A DNA stretch of 64,000 nt, taken from NCBI GenBank assembly GCA_965275905.1, contig CBDHYJ010000054.1, positions 31,122 to 95,121 on the forward strand, given 5' to 3'. The notes below the pieces were generated by a model. That model ran no database searches. It was not told the origin of the DNA and saw only the letters and a list, made by a program, of their open reading frames with translations. The DNA comes from CBDAQD01 sp965275905. Lineage in GTDB: Bacteria > Pseudomonadota > Alphaproteobacteria > Rhizobiales > JAJFHC01. A program made the translations under genes and the position numbers. This document shows positions 8,520 through 18,735 of this stretch, piece after piece; the stretch's first letter is position 1, and each line of letters opens with the position of its first letter.

Positions 8520-9656
8520 TCAGCCGCCGACCCCGGCCATGGTCTCCTCGATCAGGCCGTCGACGACCGAGCACAGGGCTTCACGGTCGTCGGCGCCGTC
8601 GGCGCGGGCGGCCTCGAACCGCTGCAACTGCCGGTCGGCGCTGGTGCCGCGCTCCAAAATGGTGCGGGCGTGATCGATCTCGTTCATGCAGCCGAGATGT
8701 TCGGCATCCTCGCGGACGAGTTCGATGATCTCTTCCAGCAGGTCCTTGTAGGCCACAACTTCGCCGCGGCCGAAATCAACGAGGCCCTGCTCGAAGCCGT
8801 AGCGCTGGGCGCGCCAGCGGTTCTCGTCGATCAGGAAGCGCGAGTAGGCGCGCCAGCGCTGGTTGTCGCGCCGCAGACGGTACAGCATGCGCGTCAGGCA
8901 GACGTAGAGTGCGGCGATGCACACCGTGTCGTCCAGGTAGGTGCAGACATCGGCGATACGCATCTCCAGCGTCGGGAAGCGCGCGCTCGGCCGGAGATCC
9001 CACCACACCTTCGTGGCATCCTCGATCAGCCCGGCGTTGACCAGCGTGCCGACGGTTCGCTCGTATTCGCTGAAGCTCGAGAACTGCTCGGGCAGTCCGG
9101 TCCGCGGCATCTCGTCGAATACGGCGAGCCGGTAGGACTTGAGGCCCGTGCGCCGGCCCTGCCAGAACGGCGAAGATGTCGTCAAGGCAAGCAGATGCGG
9201 CAGGAAGTAGGGCAACTGGTTGAACAGATCAACCCGCAGGTCCTCATGCTCTATGGCGACATGCACGTGCATGCCGCAGATCAGCATCCGCTGCACGACC
9301 ACCTGCATGTCTTTGGCCAGAATGTCGTAGCGCTCCCTCGGCGTATGGCGCTGCTCGGCCCAGTTGGCGAACGGGTGCGTGGAGGCGGCGATCGGGGCAA
9401 GACCGTACTTGCCGGCGACCTCGGCGACGGCCGCCCGCAGCTTGCCGAGTTCCTGGCGGGCATCCGCGATTGTCCCGCAGACCCGCGTGCCGACTTCGAT
9501 CTGGCACTGCAGGAACTCCGGACTGACCTGTCCGGAGAGCAGTTCCTCGCATTCGGCCATCAGGTCCTTCGGTGCCTCGCGCACGAGATCACGCGTCGAT
9601 TTGTCGACGAGCAGGTATTCCTCCTCGACGCCCAGGGTAAAGGTCGGTTCCGTCAT
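8520..9656 (-). CDS. ybdK: Carboxylate-amine ligase, YbdK family (GCS2-like)
   Basis: This 378-residue protein of the glutamate-cysteine ligase type 2 superfamily begins TFTLGVEEEYLLVD, carrying the conserved ATP/Mg Glu cluster, and contains QIEVGTRVC and CGMHVHVAI, typical of the YbdK group. Such ligases join an amine to a carboxylate with ATP; YbdK shows weak gamma-glutamylcysteine activity. ATG 9656 and ATG 9662 are both possible; GAAG lies at workable distance from 9656. It is read upstream of and probably with the DUF1989 gene, 27 bases away, and divergently from a methyltransferase. Confidence 0.87.
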   Translation of the reverse strand: MTEPTFTLGVEEEYLLVDKSTRDLVREAPKDLMAECEELLSGQVSPEFLQCQIEVGTRVCGTIADARQELGKLRAAVAEVAGKYGLAPIAASTHPFANWAEQRHTPRERYDILAKDMQVVVQRMLICGMHVHVAIEHEDLRVDLFNQLPYFLPHLLALTTSSPFWQGRRTGLKSYRLAVFDEMPRTGLPEQFSSFSEYERTVGTLVNAGLIEDATKVWWDLRPSARFPTLEMRIADVCTYLDDTVCIAALYVCLTRMLYRLRRDNQRWRAYSRFLIDENRWRAQRYGFEQGLVDFGRGEVVAYKDLLEEIIELVREDAEHLGCMNEIDHARTILERGTSADRQLQRFEAARADGADDREALCSVVDGLIEETMAGVGG

Positions 9657-9772
9657 GCTCATGGGCTTCAGTGTTGCATAACGGGCACGCATGATCATCG
9701 GCAAAATTTTGCTTGGGAAATCATGTTGTTGGGGCTGGAATACGTCCGCGGGTTGCGAGTAGTATCCCCGCC

Positions 9773-10546
9773 ATGGCGAACGTGGCTGTCGACTTCGGTC
9801 GCACTTCTGAAGATTACAGGGCCCACCGGGCCGGGTTCCCGGCGGAGACTTTCGACCGCCTGGAGACGTTCGGCATTGGCTTGCCCGGTCAGCGTATTGT
9901 CGACCTCGGCACCGGTACGGGGACAGTGGCGCTCGCGCTCGCCGCGCGCGGGTCGAGCGTTGTCGGCGTCGACGTCGCGGAAGAGCAGGTCGAACAGGCC
10001 AGGGCGCTCGCCACAGAGCAGGAGCATGACGTCGAGTTCGTCGTCGCACCGGCCGAGGAAACCGGTCTCGATGCCGGGACGTTCGACATCGTCATCGCCG
10101 GGCAGTGCTGGCACTGGTTCGATCGGGAAGGGGCCGCGACCGAGGCGCGCCGGCTGCTCAAGCCCGACGGCACGATCGTGATCGCGCATTTCGACTGGCT
10201 GCCCCTGCCGGGCAATGTGGTCGAGGTCACCGAGACGCTGATCACCAAGGCAAATCCCCTGTGGCAGATGGCGGGCGGAAGCGGCGTCTATCCGGCGTGG
10301 TTCATGGATCTCTCGCTGGGCGGCTTCGCCGATCTGGAGAGTTTTTCGTTCGATGTTGTGGTGCCCTACAGCCACGATGACTGGCGCGGCCGCATCCGGG
10401 CCAGCGCCGCCATCGGCGCGACGCTGCCGGACGACTCCGTGAAACGCTTCGACAAGGGGCTAGCCGGCACGCTCAAGGCGCGCTACCCGAACGAACCCCT
10501 CGACATCCCGCACCGGGTCTGGGTGCTGATCGGCCGCCGCGCGTGA
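9773..10546 (+). CDS. Class I SAM-dependent methyltransferase
   Basis: The 257-residue protein has a canonical Rossmann SAM-binding core: VDLGTGTGTVALALA (motif I) near residue 43, the acidic GVDVAEEQ at the end of strand 2, and FDIVIAGQCWHWFD at motif II. The conserved WHWFD after strand 4 is typical of the UbiE/YcgJ-like group of methyltransferase-11 proteins. The substrate is unknown. It stands alone between the divergent YbdK gene and the convergent MocR gene. Confidence 0.85.
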   Translation: MANVAVDFGRTSEDYRAHRAGFPAETFDRLETFGIGLPGQRIVDLGTGTGTVALALAARGSSVVGVDVAEEQVEQARALATEQEHDVEFVVAPAEETGLDAGTFDIVIAGQCWHWFDREGAATEARRLLKPDGTIVIAHFDWLPLPGNVVEVTETLITKANPLWQMAGGSGVYPAWFMDLSLGGFADLESFSFDVVVPYSHDDWRGRIRASAAIGATLPDDSVKRFDKGLAGTLKARYPNEPLDIPHRVWVLIGRRA

Positions 10547-10580
10547 CGCGGATCCGGCACCGGACTTACACGCACCTGGA

Positions 10581-11975
10581 CTAGATAACCAGTGCGCTGC
10601 TCTCCGGCGGGCCTTCGAGCAAATTGGCGATTATGTCCAGACCGGCACGCACGCGATCGTCCGAGACCTCGTGGCTGAGGCACAGCCTGACCGCATTTGG
10701 TGCGTCGGCCGGTTCGATCGCAAAGGTCTCCGCTGTCGTGAGCCTGACACCCTGCCGCTCGGCTTCCGCACGGAACTGATCCCGACGCCAGGGCGGCGGA
10801 AGGTCGAGCAGGATGTGGAAGCCGCCCGTGCCGGCCCTGAAGCAGCCGTCAGGCAGGCACCGTTTCGCGAGGTCGAGACGATTTGCAGTGTTGCTCCTTT
10901 GTGCCTCATTTAGGCGGTCGGCGGTTCCGTCGTTGATCCAGATGCTGGCAACCTCGGCCATAAGCGGGGGCGGCATCCAGCAGGACAGCGTAACGGCGCT
11001 CCGCACGGACCGGACGTGGTTTTCAGGAGCGCTCAGATAGCCGACCCGAAGGCCGGGCGCCAGGCTCTTTGACACGCTGCTCAGATAGAACGTGCGTTCG
11101 GGCGCATGACAGGCGATCGGTCGGGGCCGCTGCGGTGGCAGGAATCCGAAGACATCGTCCTCGATAACGAGAAGGTCGTGTCTTCGCGCAATTGATGCAA
11201 TCTCCGCTCTCCGGTCGTCATCCATCGTCACGGTTGTCGGAGTCTGAAGTGTCGGCAGGCAGTAAAGCGCCTTTGCCGCCGTCGTCCTGCACACCCCATC
11301 GAGCGCTTCGGGAACGAGGCCGCCGTCGTCGATCGTCACCGGCAGGATCCGAAGGTTGAGTTGCTGTGCCATCGCTTTCACCGGCGCATAGGTCAGGGCT
11401 TCGGTGAGCAGCACATCCCCCGGACGCAGGGTCGCCATGAGGGCGACGAACAGCCCGTGCTGCGCGCCAAGCGTCAGCACGATGCCGGAGGCGTCCCGCT
11501 CGAGCCCGATCTGTGTCAGCCATTTTGCGCCGGCGGCGGTATGCCGGGCCTGATCGCCGTCGGTCTGATAGTCCAGCATTGATGCCAGGCTTGGAGACCG
11601 TTTGAGTTCGCCGAGGGTTGCGGCGAGCGCTCGAGCACTTTCGCCCGGCATGGGCAGGTTATGCGCGAAGTCGATCGGGCCGGAGGCGGGCCGCGTCATG
11701 TCCGCGTGATCGGAATAGGGCGTCGCATGGCCGGCCGCACGGACGTAGGTGCCGCGGCCGACTTCACCGGCCAGAAATCCGCGCTCCGTCGCCGCATCGT
11801 AACCCCGCGTTACCGTACTGAGAGAGAGGCCGAGATCGTAGGCAAGGTCTCTCTGGGGCGGCAGCCGTTCGCCCGCTACCAGATCGCCCGATGCCACGGC
11901 TTCACCGATCGCATCGGCAATCTGCAGGTATTTGGGTCCTGTTCTGGACTTCAGGTCTGGCTGCCAGATTGTCAT
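10581..11975 (-). CDS. MocR-type regulator: GntR HTH fused to aminotransferase domain
   Basis: At 464 residues this has the MocR/GabR architecture. A winged helix-turn-helix covers the first 75 residues (LPPQRDLAYDLGLSLSTVTRGYDAA) and a fold-type-I aminotransferase domain fills the rest, with the PLP lysine in YLSSVSKSLAPGLRVGYL. Such proteins sense PLP or an amino compound and usually regulate a divergent gene. Here that gene is an EamA permease starting 117 bases away, so it probably controls amino-acid or amine transport. Confidence 0.92.
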   Translation of the reverse strand: MTIWQPDLKSRTGPKYLQIADAIGEAVASGDLVAGERLPPQRDLAYDLGLSLSTVTRGYDAATERGFLAGEVGRGTYVRAAGHATPYSDHADMTRPASGPIDFAHNLPMPGESARALAATLGELKRSPSLASMLDYQTDGDQARHTAAGAKWLTQIGLERDASGIVLTLGAQHGLFVALMATLRPGDVLLTEALTYAPVKAMAQQLNLRILPVTIDDGGLVPEALDGVCRTTAAKALYCLPTLQTPTTVTMDDDRRAEIASIARRHDLLVIEDDVFGFLPPQRPRPIACHAPERTFYLSSVSKSLAPGLRVGYLSAPENHVRSVRSAVTLSCWMPPPLMAEVASIWINDGTADRLNEAQRSNTANRLDLAKRCLPDGCFRAGTGGFHILLDLPPPWRRDQFRAEAERQGVRLTTAETFAIEPADAPNAVRLCLSHEVSDDRVRAGLDIIANLLEGPPESSALVI

Positions 11976-11976
11976 G

Positions 11977-12017
11977 AATACAATGTTTAGATTGCACTGA
12001 GAATATAATCAATACAA
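11977..12017. promoter_or_regulatory. Candidate MocR operator: two direct AATACAA repeats
   Basis: AATACAA occurs at 11977-11983 and again in the same orientation at 12011-12017, 34 bases apart (about three helical turns), in the AT-rich gap between the divergent MocR and EamA genes. MocR/GabR proteins are known to bind pairs of direct repeats in such divergent regions. The first repeat abuts the MocR start codon, which would suit autorepression. Prediction only. Confidence 0.4.
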
Positions 12018-12091
12018 ATTGCCTTCCTTTTTTGCCGGTCAGGGGCAGGTGCGTCGGATCGAGTGTCAGTGACGGGAAGGGTGTGTTAGCG

Positions 12092-13027
12092 ATGAAACAG
12101 AAGAGCAAAGGGGTCCGGCTCGCGTTTGTCTGCCTGTTCATACTCGCGGCCATGCCGATCATCTCGAACAGCCGGCCGGCCGGCTTCGATGCCCTCAGCT
12201 TTGCGCTCTTTCTTTCGGCCTGGCAGCTTCTGTTTTCGCTGCCATTGCTGTTCCGGGAGCAGCGATCCGCGGACCGTGGGATATTCGCGGCCGGCCTTCC
12301 GCTGGACCTGAAGCGCCGGACGATAGCGATCATTCTGGTGACCGGCGCGATCTTTGGCCTCTCCACCTATGTCTACGTGCTGGCCGTGGAGAAAGCCGGT
12401 GCGATCAGCGCCGCGATCGCCATACAGGCTTATCCGCTTTTCGCGATCCTCTGGGAGACCCTGTTTCTGAAGCGCAGAAAGAGCCTTCCCGAACTGGCTT
12501 TCACCTTCCTGCTCATTGCGACGCTCTACTATCTGGTGACCGGAGGGACGGGACGTATTGCCGGATTCTCGTTCTGGTCGGTCTTCGCCCTTGGCGTGCC
12601 GTTTCTCTGGAGCGTCGCCCACGTGATCATCAAGGAGGTACTGGACCGCACGCCGATCACGCCGGCGCAGGTCACGTTTTTCCGCGTATCCGTCTCGACG
12701 GTTTTCCTCTTTGCGGTCCTGATCGCCGTATCGGGTCCCGTGGGCGTTCTGGAGACGGCGTCGAATTTCGAATTCCAGAAATTCGCCCTGGTCATGGGGC
12801 TCGTCTACTACCTGGAACTGATATTCTGGTTCTACGCCGTCCGGCATATCGACGTATCGCTGGCGAGTTCCATCACTGCGCCAACCCCGGCGCTCACGAC
12901 GGTGCTTGCCGTGATGTTCCTGGGTGAGCCCGTTCATGCGTATCAGTTGGCCGCATTGTGCGTGGTCGTCCTGAGCATCTACGGCCTGCTCTTGGCCGGA
13001 CAGCGGGGGGCGGCGACAGCCAGCTGA
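12092..13027 (+). CDS. EamA/DMT-family transporter
   Basis: The 311-residue protein has about ten hydrophobic segments arranged as two EamA repeats. The first ends with AGAISAAIAIQAYPLFAILWE and LFLKRRKS, the second with HIDVSLASSITAPTPALTTVLAV and MFLGEPVHAYQ. It is likely an inner-membrane exporter of amino acids or metabolites. ATG 12092 fits the first helix well; the frame is open a further 60 bases without a better start. It diverges from the MocR regulator that probably controls it. Confidence 0.88.
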   Translation: MKQKSKGVRLAFVCLFILAAMPIISNSRPAGFDALSFALFLSAWQLLFSLPLLFREQRSADRGIFAAGLPLDLKRRTIAIILVTGAIFGLSTYVYVLAVEKAGAISAAIAIQAYPLFAILWETLFLKRRKSLPELAFTFLLIATLYYLVTGGTGRIAGFSFWSVFALGVPFLWSVAHVIIKEVLDRTPITPAQVTFFRVSVSTVFLFAVLIAVSGPVGVLETASNFEFQKFALVMGLVYYLELIFWFYAVRHIDVSLASSITAPTPALTTVLAVMFLGEPVHAYQLAALCVVVLSIYGLLLAGQRGAATAS

Positions 13028-13053
13028 GGCCCTGGCCCCGTTCGTTTCCCATT

Positions 13054-13082
13054 CCCCGGACGAGCGTGAGCGAGATCCGGGG
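13054..13082. repeat. REP-like palindromic element / hairpin
   Basis: CCCCGGA (13054-13060) and TCCGGGG (13076-13082) form a perfect 7-bp stem around a 15-base loop with GAGCG/GCGAG symmetry. It sits between convergent genes. From memory, palindromes of this type (CCCGGA, a Ser-like loop of alternating GAGCG, TCCGGG) are dispersed intergenic repeats in many alphaproteobacterial genomes; it may also terminate the EamA transcript. No second copy was seen in this window. Confidence 0.45.
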
Positions 13083-13124
13083 CCGTTAGGGGCAGCGGCC
13101 CGAGTTTGGAACGATCCGGGACCG

Positions 13125-13514
13125 TTACTGCCGCAATAACACGATATTGCTCCAGGCATCCGTCACTTCGGAGTGACCGGGACCATCTTCGCCCCAGGCT
13201 AAAGAAATTGTGACCGCTGTTGGCGTGGCGCCTTTGGCGAAGCTGGCAATTCCGGCGATCGCGTTCGCCGCAACAAGGGTTGGCGGCTGATGCGACTGGT
13301 CGTAAGCAGTTCCATGGCCGGCGAGGCTGAAGTAGACGCCGTCCGCATTGAATTGAGATCGCACAACGACACCGGTCAGATCAAATCTTGCGGGCAAACC
13401 CTGTATTGAACTGTCCCATGTTCCCGATAACGCGCCGTTTGGCAGAACATTCAGAGTGAGTGTGCGGGTCATGCCGTGCGTCGACGCCGAATAAGTGCCG
13501 GTTAGAGTGTCCAT
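13125..13514 (-). CDS. Small avidin-like beta-barrel protein (putative)
   Basis: The 129-residue protein has no signal peptide. ATG 13514 is chosen because GGAGG lies 6 bases upstream. By eye it aligns along its whole length with streptavidin: TGTY at the start, GALSGTWDSS (29-36) against GALTGTYES, ARFDLTG (42-48) against SRYVLTG, SLAWGEDG (104-111) against TQWLLTSG, and DAWSNIVL (119-126) against NAWKSTLV. Counterparts of streptavidin Ser45, Trp108 and Trp120 are kept (Ser35, Trp107, Trp121), but Trp79, Trp92 and Asp128 are not, so biotin affinity would be weak or the ligand different. It stands alone, followed upstream by AT-rich DNA. Fold assignment is my inference. Confidence 0.55.
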   Translation of the reverse strand: MDTLTGTYSASTHGMTRTLTLNVLPNGALSGTWDSSIQGLPARFDLTGVVVRSQFNADGVYFSLAGHGTAYDQSHQPPTLVAANAIAGIASFAKGATPTAVTISLAWGEDGPGHSEVTDAWSNIVLLRQ

Positions 13515-13758
13515 AAGTGCCTCCATCCAAGTAAAATTAGAATTTATTCTTTGTTCTTGGGTAGAGTTGCACGTAAGTGGCAATCTTTCCAGCATTTATA
13601 ATACTAAATGTAATTGAAAGTATCTGATTTATATAAAATCAATACACTAAAGAGCGTAATAATACGGCCGCCAGAATCGGCTGATCACCCCGAATCCACA
13701 AGGTTTTGCTGTTTTCCTGAAGGGTTCAACGTGCGAGCGTCACACGCTGCAATGTACA
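13515..13758. other. AT-rich intergenic region, no gene seen
   Basis: This 244-base gap between the avidin-like gene and the hydroxyacid dehydrogenase gene is clearly AT-richer than its surroundings (for example around 13530-13670). It contains the promoter side of the avidin-like gene. A 68-codon frame on the plus strand has no ribosome site or recognisable family and is not called. The base composition suggests DNA acquired with the small gene. Confidence 0.5.
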
Positions 13759-14805
13759 TCAGTGGCCGTGCGTCCCGGCATACGCCTCGAGCCGCGCCAT
13801 CCAGTCGGCATTCTCCGTGATTTCCCGGTTGACGATGCCGGTCGGCACCTTGCCCGCCATGACGTCGAGCACGGCGCGCACATCCGCCGCCCCGTTGCCC
13901 TCGAAGATCTGGTCGGTCCAGCACAGCGCGTGCGGCGTGATGATGGCGTTGTCGAGCTTGAGAATCGGGTCGTCCGGGTCTGGCGGTTCATGTTCCAGCA
14001 CGTCGAGTCCTGCGCCGGCGATGCGTCCTGCCTGCAGCACCTCTGTGAGGGCCGCCTGATCGACGATCGGCCCGCGGGCCGTATTGATCAGGTAGGCGCT
14101 GGGTTTCATGAGCGCCAGGCGCTCGGCGTTGACGAGATGGTGCGTTGCGTCGCTGAGCGGGCAGTTGACCGCGAGTACGTCGGCGCTGCGGAACAGGGGC
14201 TCCATGTCGACCAGTTCGATGCCGAGTTCGGCGGCGAGGCCTTCGTCGGCATAAGGATCGTGCGCCATGAACTTCATGTCGAACGGTTTTGCGACACGGA
14301 ACATCTCCGCGCCGATATTGCCGATGCCGATCGAGCCCAGCGTCAGGCCAACGAGCCCGGTGCCGTTGTGGTTGGTCTTTTCCGCCCAGCCCGGCGGACC
14401 TTGCCGGGCCAGACGATCCTTGATCATGAGGTTGCCGGTCAGGGCGAACATGAGGGTCAGGATCGAGACCGCGACCGGACGGCGGACGCCATCGGGGGTG
14501 ATCACCAGCGCAACGCCGTTGGCGTTGCAGGCCTCCACGTCCACATTGTCGTAACCCACACCGAAGCGGGCAACCACCGAAAGCCGCCCGGACCCCTTGA
14601 GCGTTTCTGCCGTCACCTTCGGAATCAGCAGTATCAGCGCGTCGATATCCGCAACCTGTGCGGCGGTGATTTCCGGTCCGTTTTCGAGCGTGACCAGCTC
14701 CAGGCCGTCCGTTTCGCGAAGCGGTGTGAGATCGAACTCCGGAAAGACAGGGGCGCCGCTGGGATCGAAGAAGTCGCCACTCAATGCAACGCGAAATTGG
14801 GTCAT
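13759..14805 (-). CDS. D-2-hydroxyacid dehydrogenase (SerA-like)
   Basis: The 348-residue NAD(P)-dependent dehydrogenase has the two-domain fold of phosphoglycerate dehydrogenase relatives: GLVGLTLGSIGIGNIGAEM as the dinucleotide-binding loop near residue 155, the conserved INTARGPIVDQAAL around 245, and a catalytic His in ITPHALCWTD. It oxidises a 2-hydroxyacid or reduces the matching 2-oxoacid. AGGAG lies 9 bases before the start. It is last in a seven-gene carbohydrate-acid operon, 12 bases after the aldolase gene, so it may handle the aldolase substrate or product. Confidence 0.9.
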   Translation of the reverse strand: MTQFRVALSGDFFDPSGAPVFPEFDLTPLRETDGLELVTLENGPEITAAQVADIDALILLIPKVTAETLKGSGRLSVVARFGVGYDNVDVEACNANGVALVITPDGVRRPVAVSILTLMFALTGNLMIKDRLARQGPPGWAEKTNHNGTGLVGLTLGSIGIGNIGAEMFRVAKPFDMKFMAHDPYADEGLAAELGIELVDMEPLFRSADVLAVNCPLSDATHHLVNAERLALMKPSAYLINTARGPIVDQAALTEVLQAGRIAGAGLDVLEHEPPDPDDPILKLDNAIITPHALCWTDQIFEGNGAADVRAVLDVMAGKVPTGIVNREITENADWMARLEAYAGTHGH

Positions 14806-14817
14806 GATGATGTACTC

Positions 14818-15594
14818 CTACTTCGTGCCTTCGCGGATCGCGCTGAGGCCGGCGGCGACGGCGTCGCCCAGCGCCCAGGCATCCGCGGAATAGGCAATGA
14901 AATCGAACCCCTGCTTGAACAGGTCGATGCCGCTGGCGACATCCGGGACGAGCCGTCCGGCGGACTTGCCGTGTTTGTCGCAGGCCGCGAGCACGGTCTC
15001 GATGGCGCCGAGGAAGTCCGGATGGTCGAACTGTGCGGGAATGCCCAGCGAGCAGGACAGGTCGAAATGGCCGACCCACAGGCAGTCGACGCCGTCGATG
15101 GCCGCGATCGCATCGGCATTCTTCACGCCGTCGGCGGTCTCGATCTGGGCGAAAAGGGTGGTCCGCTTGTTCTGGAACTCCAGTTTCTCGACCGTGTCGC
15201 CCGCCGTGAACCGGTCAAATGCGCACCGCACGATCACGCCCCGGCCGCCGCGCGGCACGTACTTCATCGACTGCACGATCTGCTCCGCCTCCTCGGGCGT
15301 CGACACCATGGGCAGCATCAGGCCCTCCGCGCCGGCATCGCACGCCCTGGCGATGTCCTTGTAGTCCTTCGAGGGCACGCGCACGATGGTCGGCAGCTCG
15401 GCACCCTGCATGTAGCGCAGCACGCGCTTGGTGGTTTCGATGCCGAAGCCGCTGTGCTCCGTGTCGAAGATCGTGAAGTCACAGCCGGCGGACTTCAGGA
15501 TGTGCCCGATGCCGGGCGTGTCGAATTCGAACACGAAATGCCCCGCCTTCAGGTTGCGGTGCTGCGCCATGTCCTTCAGCGGTGTATCGCTCAT
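14818..15594 (-). CDS. HpcH/HpaI-family class II aldolase
   Basis: The 258-residue TIM-barrel protein belongs to the HpcH/HpaI/RhmA aldolases. Visible motifs are FTIFDTEHSGFGIE (acid-base His), PTIVRVPSKD, the metal Glu in FAQIETADGVKNAD and the following metal Asp in WVGHFDLSCSLG. Such enzymes use a divalent metal to cleave 2-keto-3-deoxy sugar acids to pyruvate and an aldehyde. GAGGAGAAG precedes the start. It lies between the dehydrogenase gene (12 bases) and the apionate-lactonase-like gene (40 bases). Confidence 0.9.
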   Translation of the reverse strand: MSDTPLKDMAQHRNLKAGHFVFEFDTPGIGHILKSAGCDFTIFDTEHSGFGIETTKRVLRYMQGAELPTIVRVPSKDYKDIARACDAGAEGLMLPMVSTPEEAEQIVQSMKYVPRGGRGVIVRCAFDRFTAGDTVEKLEFQNKRTTLFAQIETADGVKNADAIAAIDGVDCLWVGHFDLSCSLGIPAQFDHPDFLGAIETVLAACDKHGKSAGRLVPDVASGIDLFKQGFDFIAYSADAWALGDAVAAGLSAIREGTK

Positions 15595-15634
15595 TCTTTC
15601 TTCTCCTCAGGGATTGGTCTGGCCTGTCCGGTCG

Positions 15635-17586
15635 TCAGGTGCGTATCCGGACCGTCGCATACGGGCTCAGCAGCAGTGTGTCGCCGCTGAGGCTCTTTTC
15701 GGTGTCGTCAAATCCGGACGTGGCAGACGCGCAGGCTTCGAAGCTTTCCGCGTCAAGCCGCGCGACCGGAGCGCCGTTGACGTCCTGACCGCGCATTGTC
15801 ACGGTCTGTGCGTCGCCGGTGAGGTTGGCGAGCCACAACTCGGTGGTCCCGTCCCTGCTGAAGGCGAGCGCCTGCACATCACACGGTGCTGTAATCGTTG
15901 TCGCCAGCCGTTCCGTGCCGGATGCACCGTAGAGTGCGCGCATCACGTGCCAGGCCGGATAGAGTCCGCCGGCCTCGTCATACCAGGGCTGGGCATAGTC
16001 CATACGGCTGTGCGCCAGACCGAACTCGCCGACCGGTGCGCCCAGCGCCACGCTGTCGACGCCGCCTTCTGCCAGACGTGCCGCGTAGCCCAGGTGCCAG
16101 GCCGCGCCGAGCAGGCCGCGCTGGCGCGGATCGGCACGGGTCATGGTTATGCGTTCGGCATGCGGATTGGCCGGCGGTTCGTTGCCGAACGGGCTGGTGC
16201 GTGATCCGATGCCGGCCGGTGCGATCCGGTAGTGCATGTCGCCGAACATCGCGCGTGCCGATGAGATGACAAAGGGCAGGCATTCGATGGTCTCGGTCAC
16301 CGACCGGTCGTCGGCGGCATGAACCAGGGCGCAGGTCCCGTGGGTCACAAAGTCGAGCTTGCCGAACGGCGGCGGCTTGCGGTTGAGTTCGGTGAAGTAG
16401 ACGAACGTGCCTCCGCCGAGCCTCGCATTCGGGAATGCGGCCCGGGCAGCATCGTAAAGTTCATCGAACTCTTTGGTGTCCGGAAAGACCGTGCCCGGAA
16501 TGACGAAGCCGAGGTCGCCGGCCGGTGTCACGGCGACTGTCGAGAACGTAACGCCGGCATTGCTCGCGACATCAGCGACGGCTGCCATTTCCTCGGCGGC
16601 CGGCTCTGTTCCGGGTGCCACGATTTCGAGCGAAAGCTCTGCGCCGAGGCGTTCGCCCAGGGCCTTGAACGCGCGCATCGACGCGGTGCCGTCATGGTGG
16701 CGTGCGTCGAAATAGCAGCTCAGGAACTTCGGTGCGAGCGGGCTTACAAGATCCGCGGCCTCCAGTGCCGCCGAGGCAAGCTGGGCTTCCACGCCCATGC
16801 CGAATTCGGGAAGCCGCCCCTCCGGGCCGCCGATGGTGACCTCTACGGGCGCGGGGCCGTCGCCGGCAGAGACCGCCGGCGCGCCGCCCTCGAACCTGAG
16901 AGTCACCGACTGGCCGAGTTCCTCGCCGTCGGCAATGGTGAACGGGTGCGGCAGGCTGAGCGGACGCACATAGGTCTTGTAGGACGCGTCTGTCCAGTTG
17001 CGCTGGTCCTCCATCTCGAACGTATCGCCTTCCATGGTGCAGACCACCCGGCAGCCGGGCGCCACCTGGTGTGTGAGCGCGCGGATGTCCATGATCGGCT
17101 GCTCCGGGTCGATACGGTCGGGGAACACGGTCTCGGTGATGCTGCCGTTCACGTCCTCTACCGTCACCGGATGGCCGCTGATGCCTTCGACGGCATGCAG
17201 CACGACGAAGCCGGTACGGTTGGTCAGGAAATCCCCCGACGCCCGGCCGTCGGCGGCGAAGCTGAGGGAGCCGTCCGGCTCGCCGCGGATTCTCGCATCG
17301 TAGGTGAAGGCGCTGTCGCCATCCGTGCAGGTCGCCCTGTAGCTGACGGTGAACCCGTCAGCGTTCTCGTCGACCGAAAAATCCTCGATCACCGGGTTGA
17401 AGGTGCCCCAGTACTGGTCGCGCACCACATAGGAGATCGCCCGGATGGCCTCCTTTCCGCCGAAACAGATGTAGCGCAGGTTGCCGGCGTCGAGTTCTGC
17501 CGTGAGCGGTCCTGCGGTCAGCAGGCGGGTTTCGGCCGGCGGCTGATCGGTGCCGAAGAGTTTGACGGCGTGGCTCGGTTTTGCAG

Positions 17587-17590
<4 letters not shown>
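15635..17590 (-). CDS. D-apionate lactonase-like protein
   Basis: The 651-residue protein matches, from memory, the ApnL (D-apionate lactonase) family: an N-terminal beta domain with LFGTDQPPAETRLLTAGPL, LDAGNLRYICFGG and RDQYWGTFNP, then a long TIM-barrel-like middle part. ApnL hydrolyses apionolactone in degradation of the branched sugar D-apiose, which comes from plant cell walls. GGGAG lies 8 bases before the ATG and the gene overlaps the preceding ABC ATPase gene by four bases (ATGA). No other recognised apionate gene (oxidoisomerase, decarboxylase) is in the window, so a related but different acidic sugar is quite possible. Confidence 0.65.
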
Positions 17591-18723
<1,133 letters not shown>

Positions 18724-18735
18724 CCCGTCTGCCCT

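Noticed and set aside
8166..10181. 671-codon plus-strand frame over DUF1989 and YbdK genes
   Set aside because: Antisense shadow of two recognised families.
13614..13820. 68-codon plus-strand frame in the AT-rich gap
   Set aside because: It runs into the antisense of the dehydrogenase gene and has no ribosome site or recognisable domain.
13762..15690. 642-codon plus-strand frame over the dehydrogenase and aldolase genes
   Set aside because: Antisense shadow; it also bridges an intergenic gap between two proven genes.
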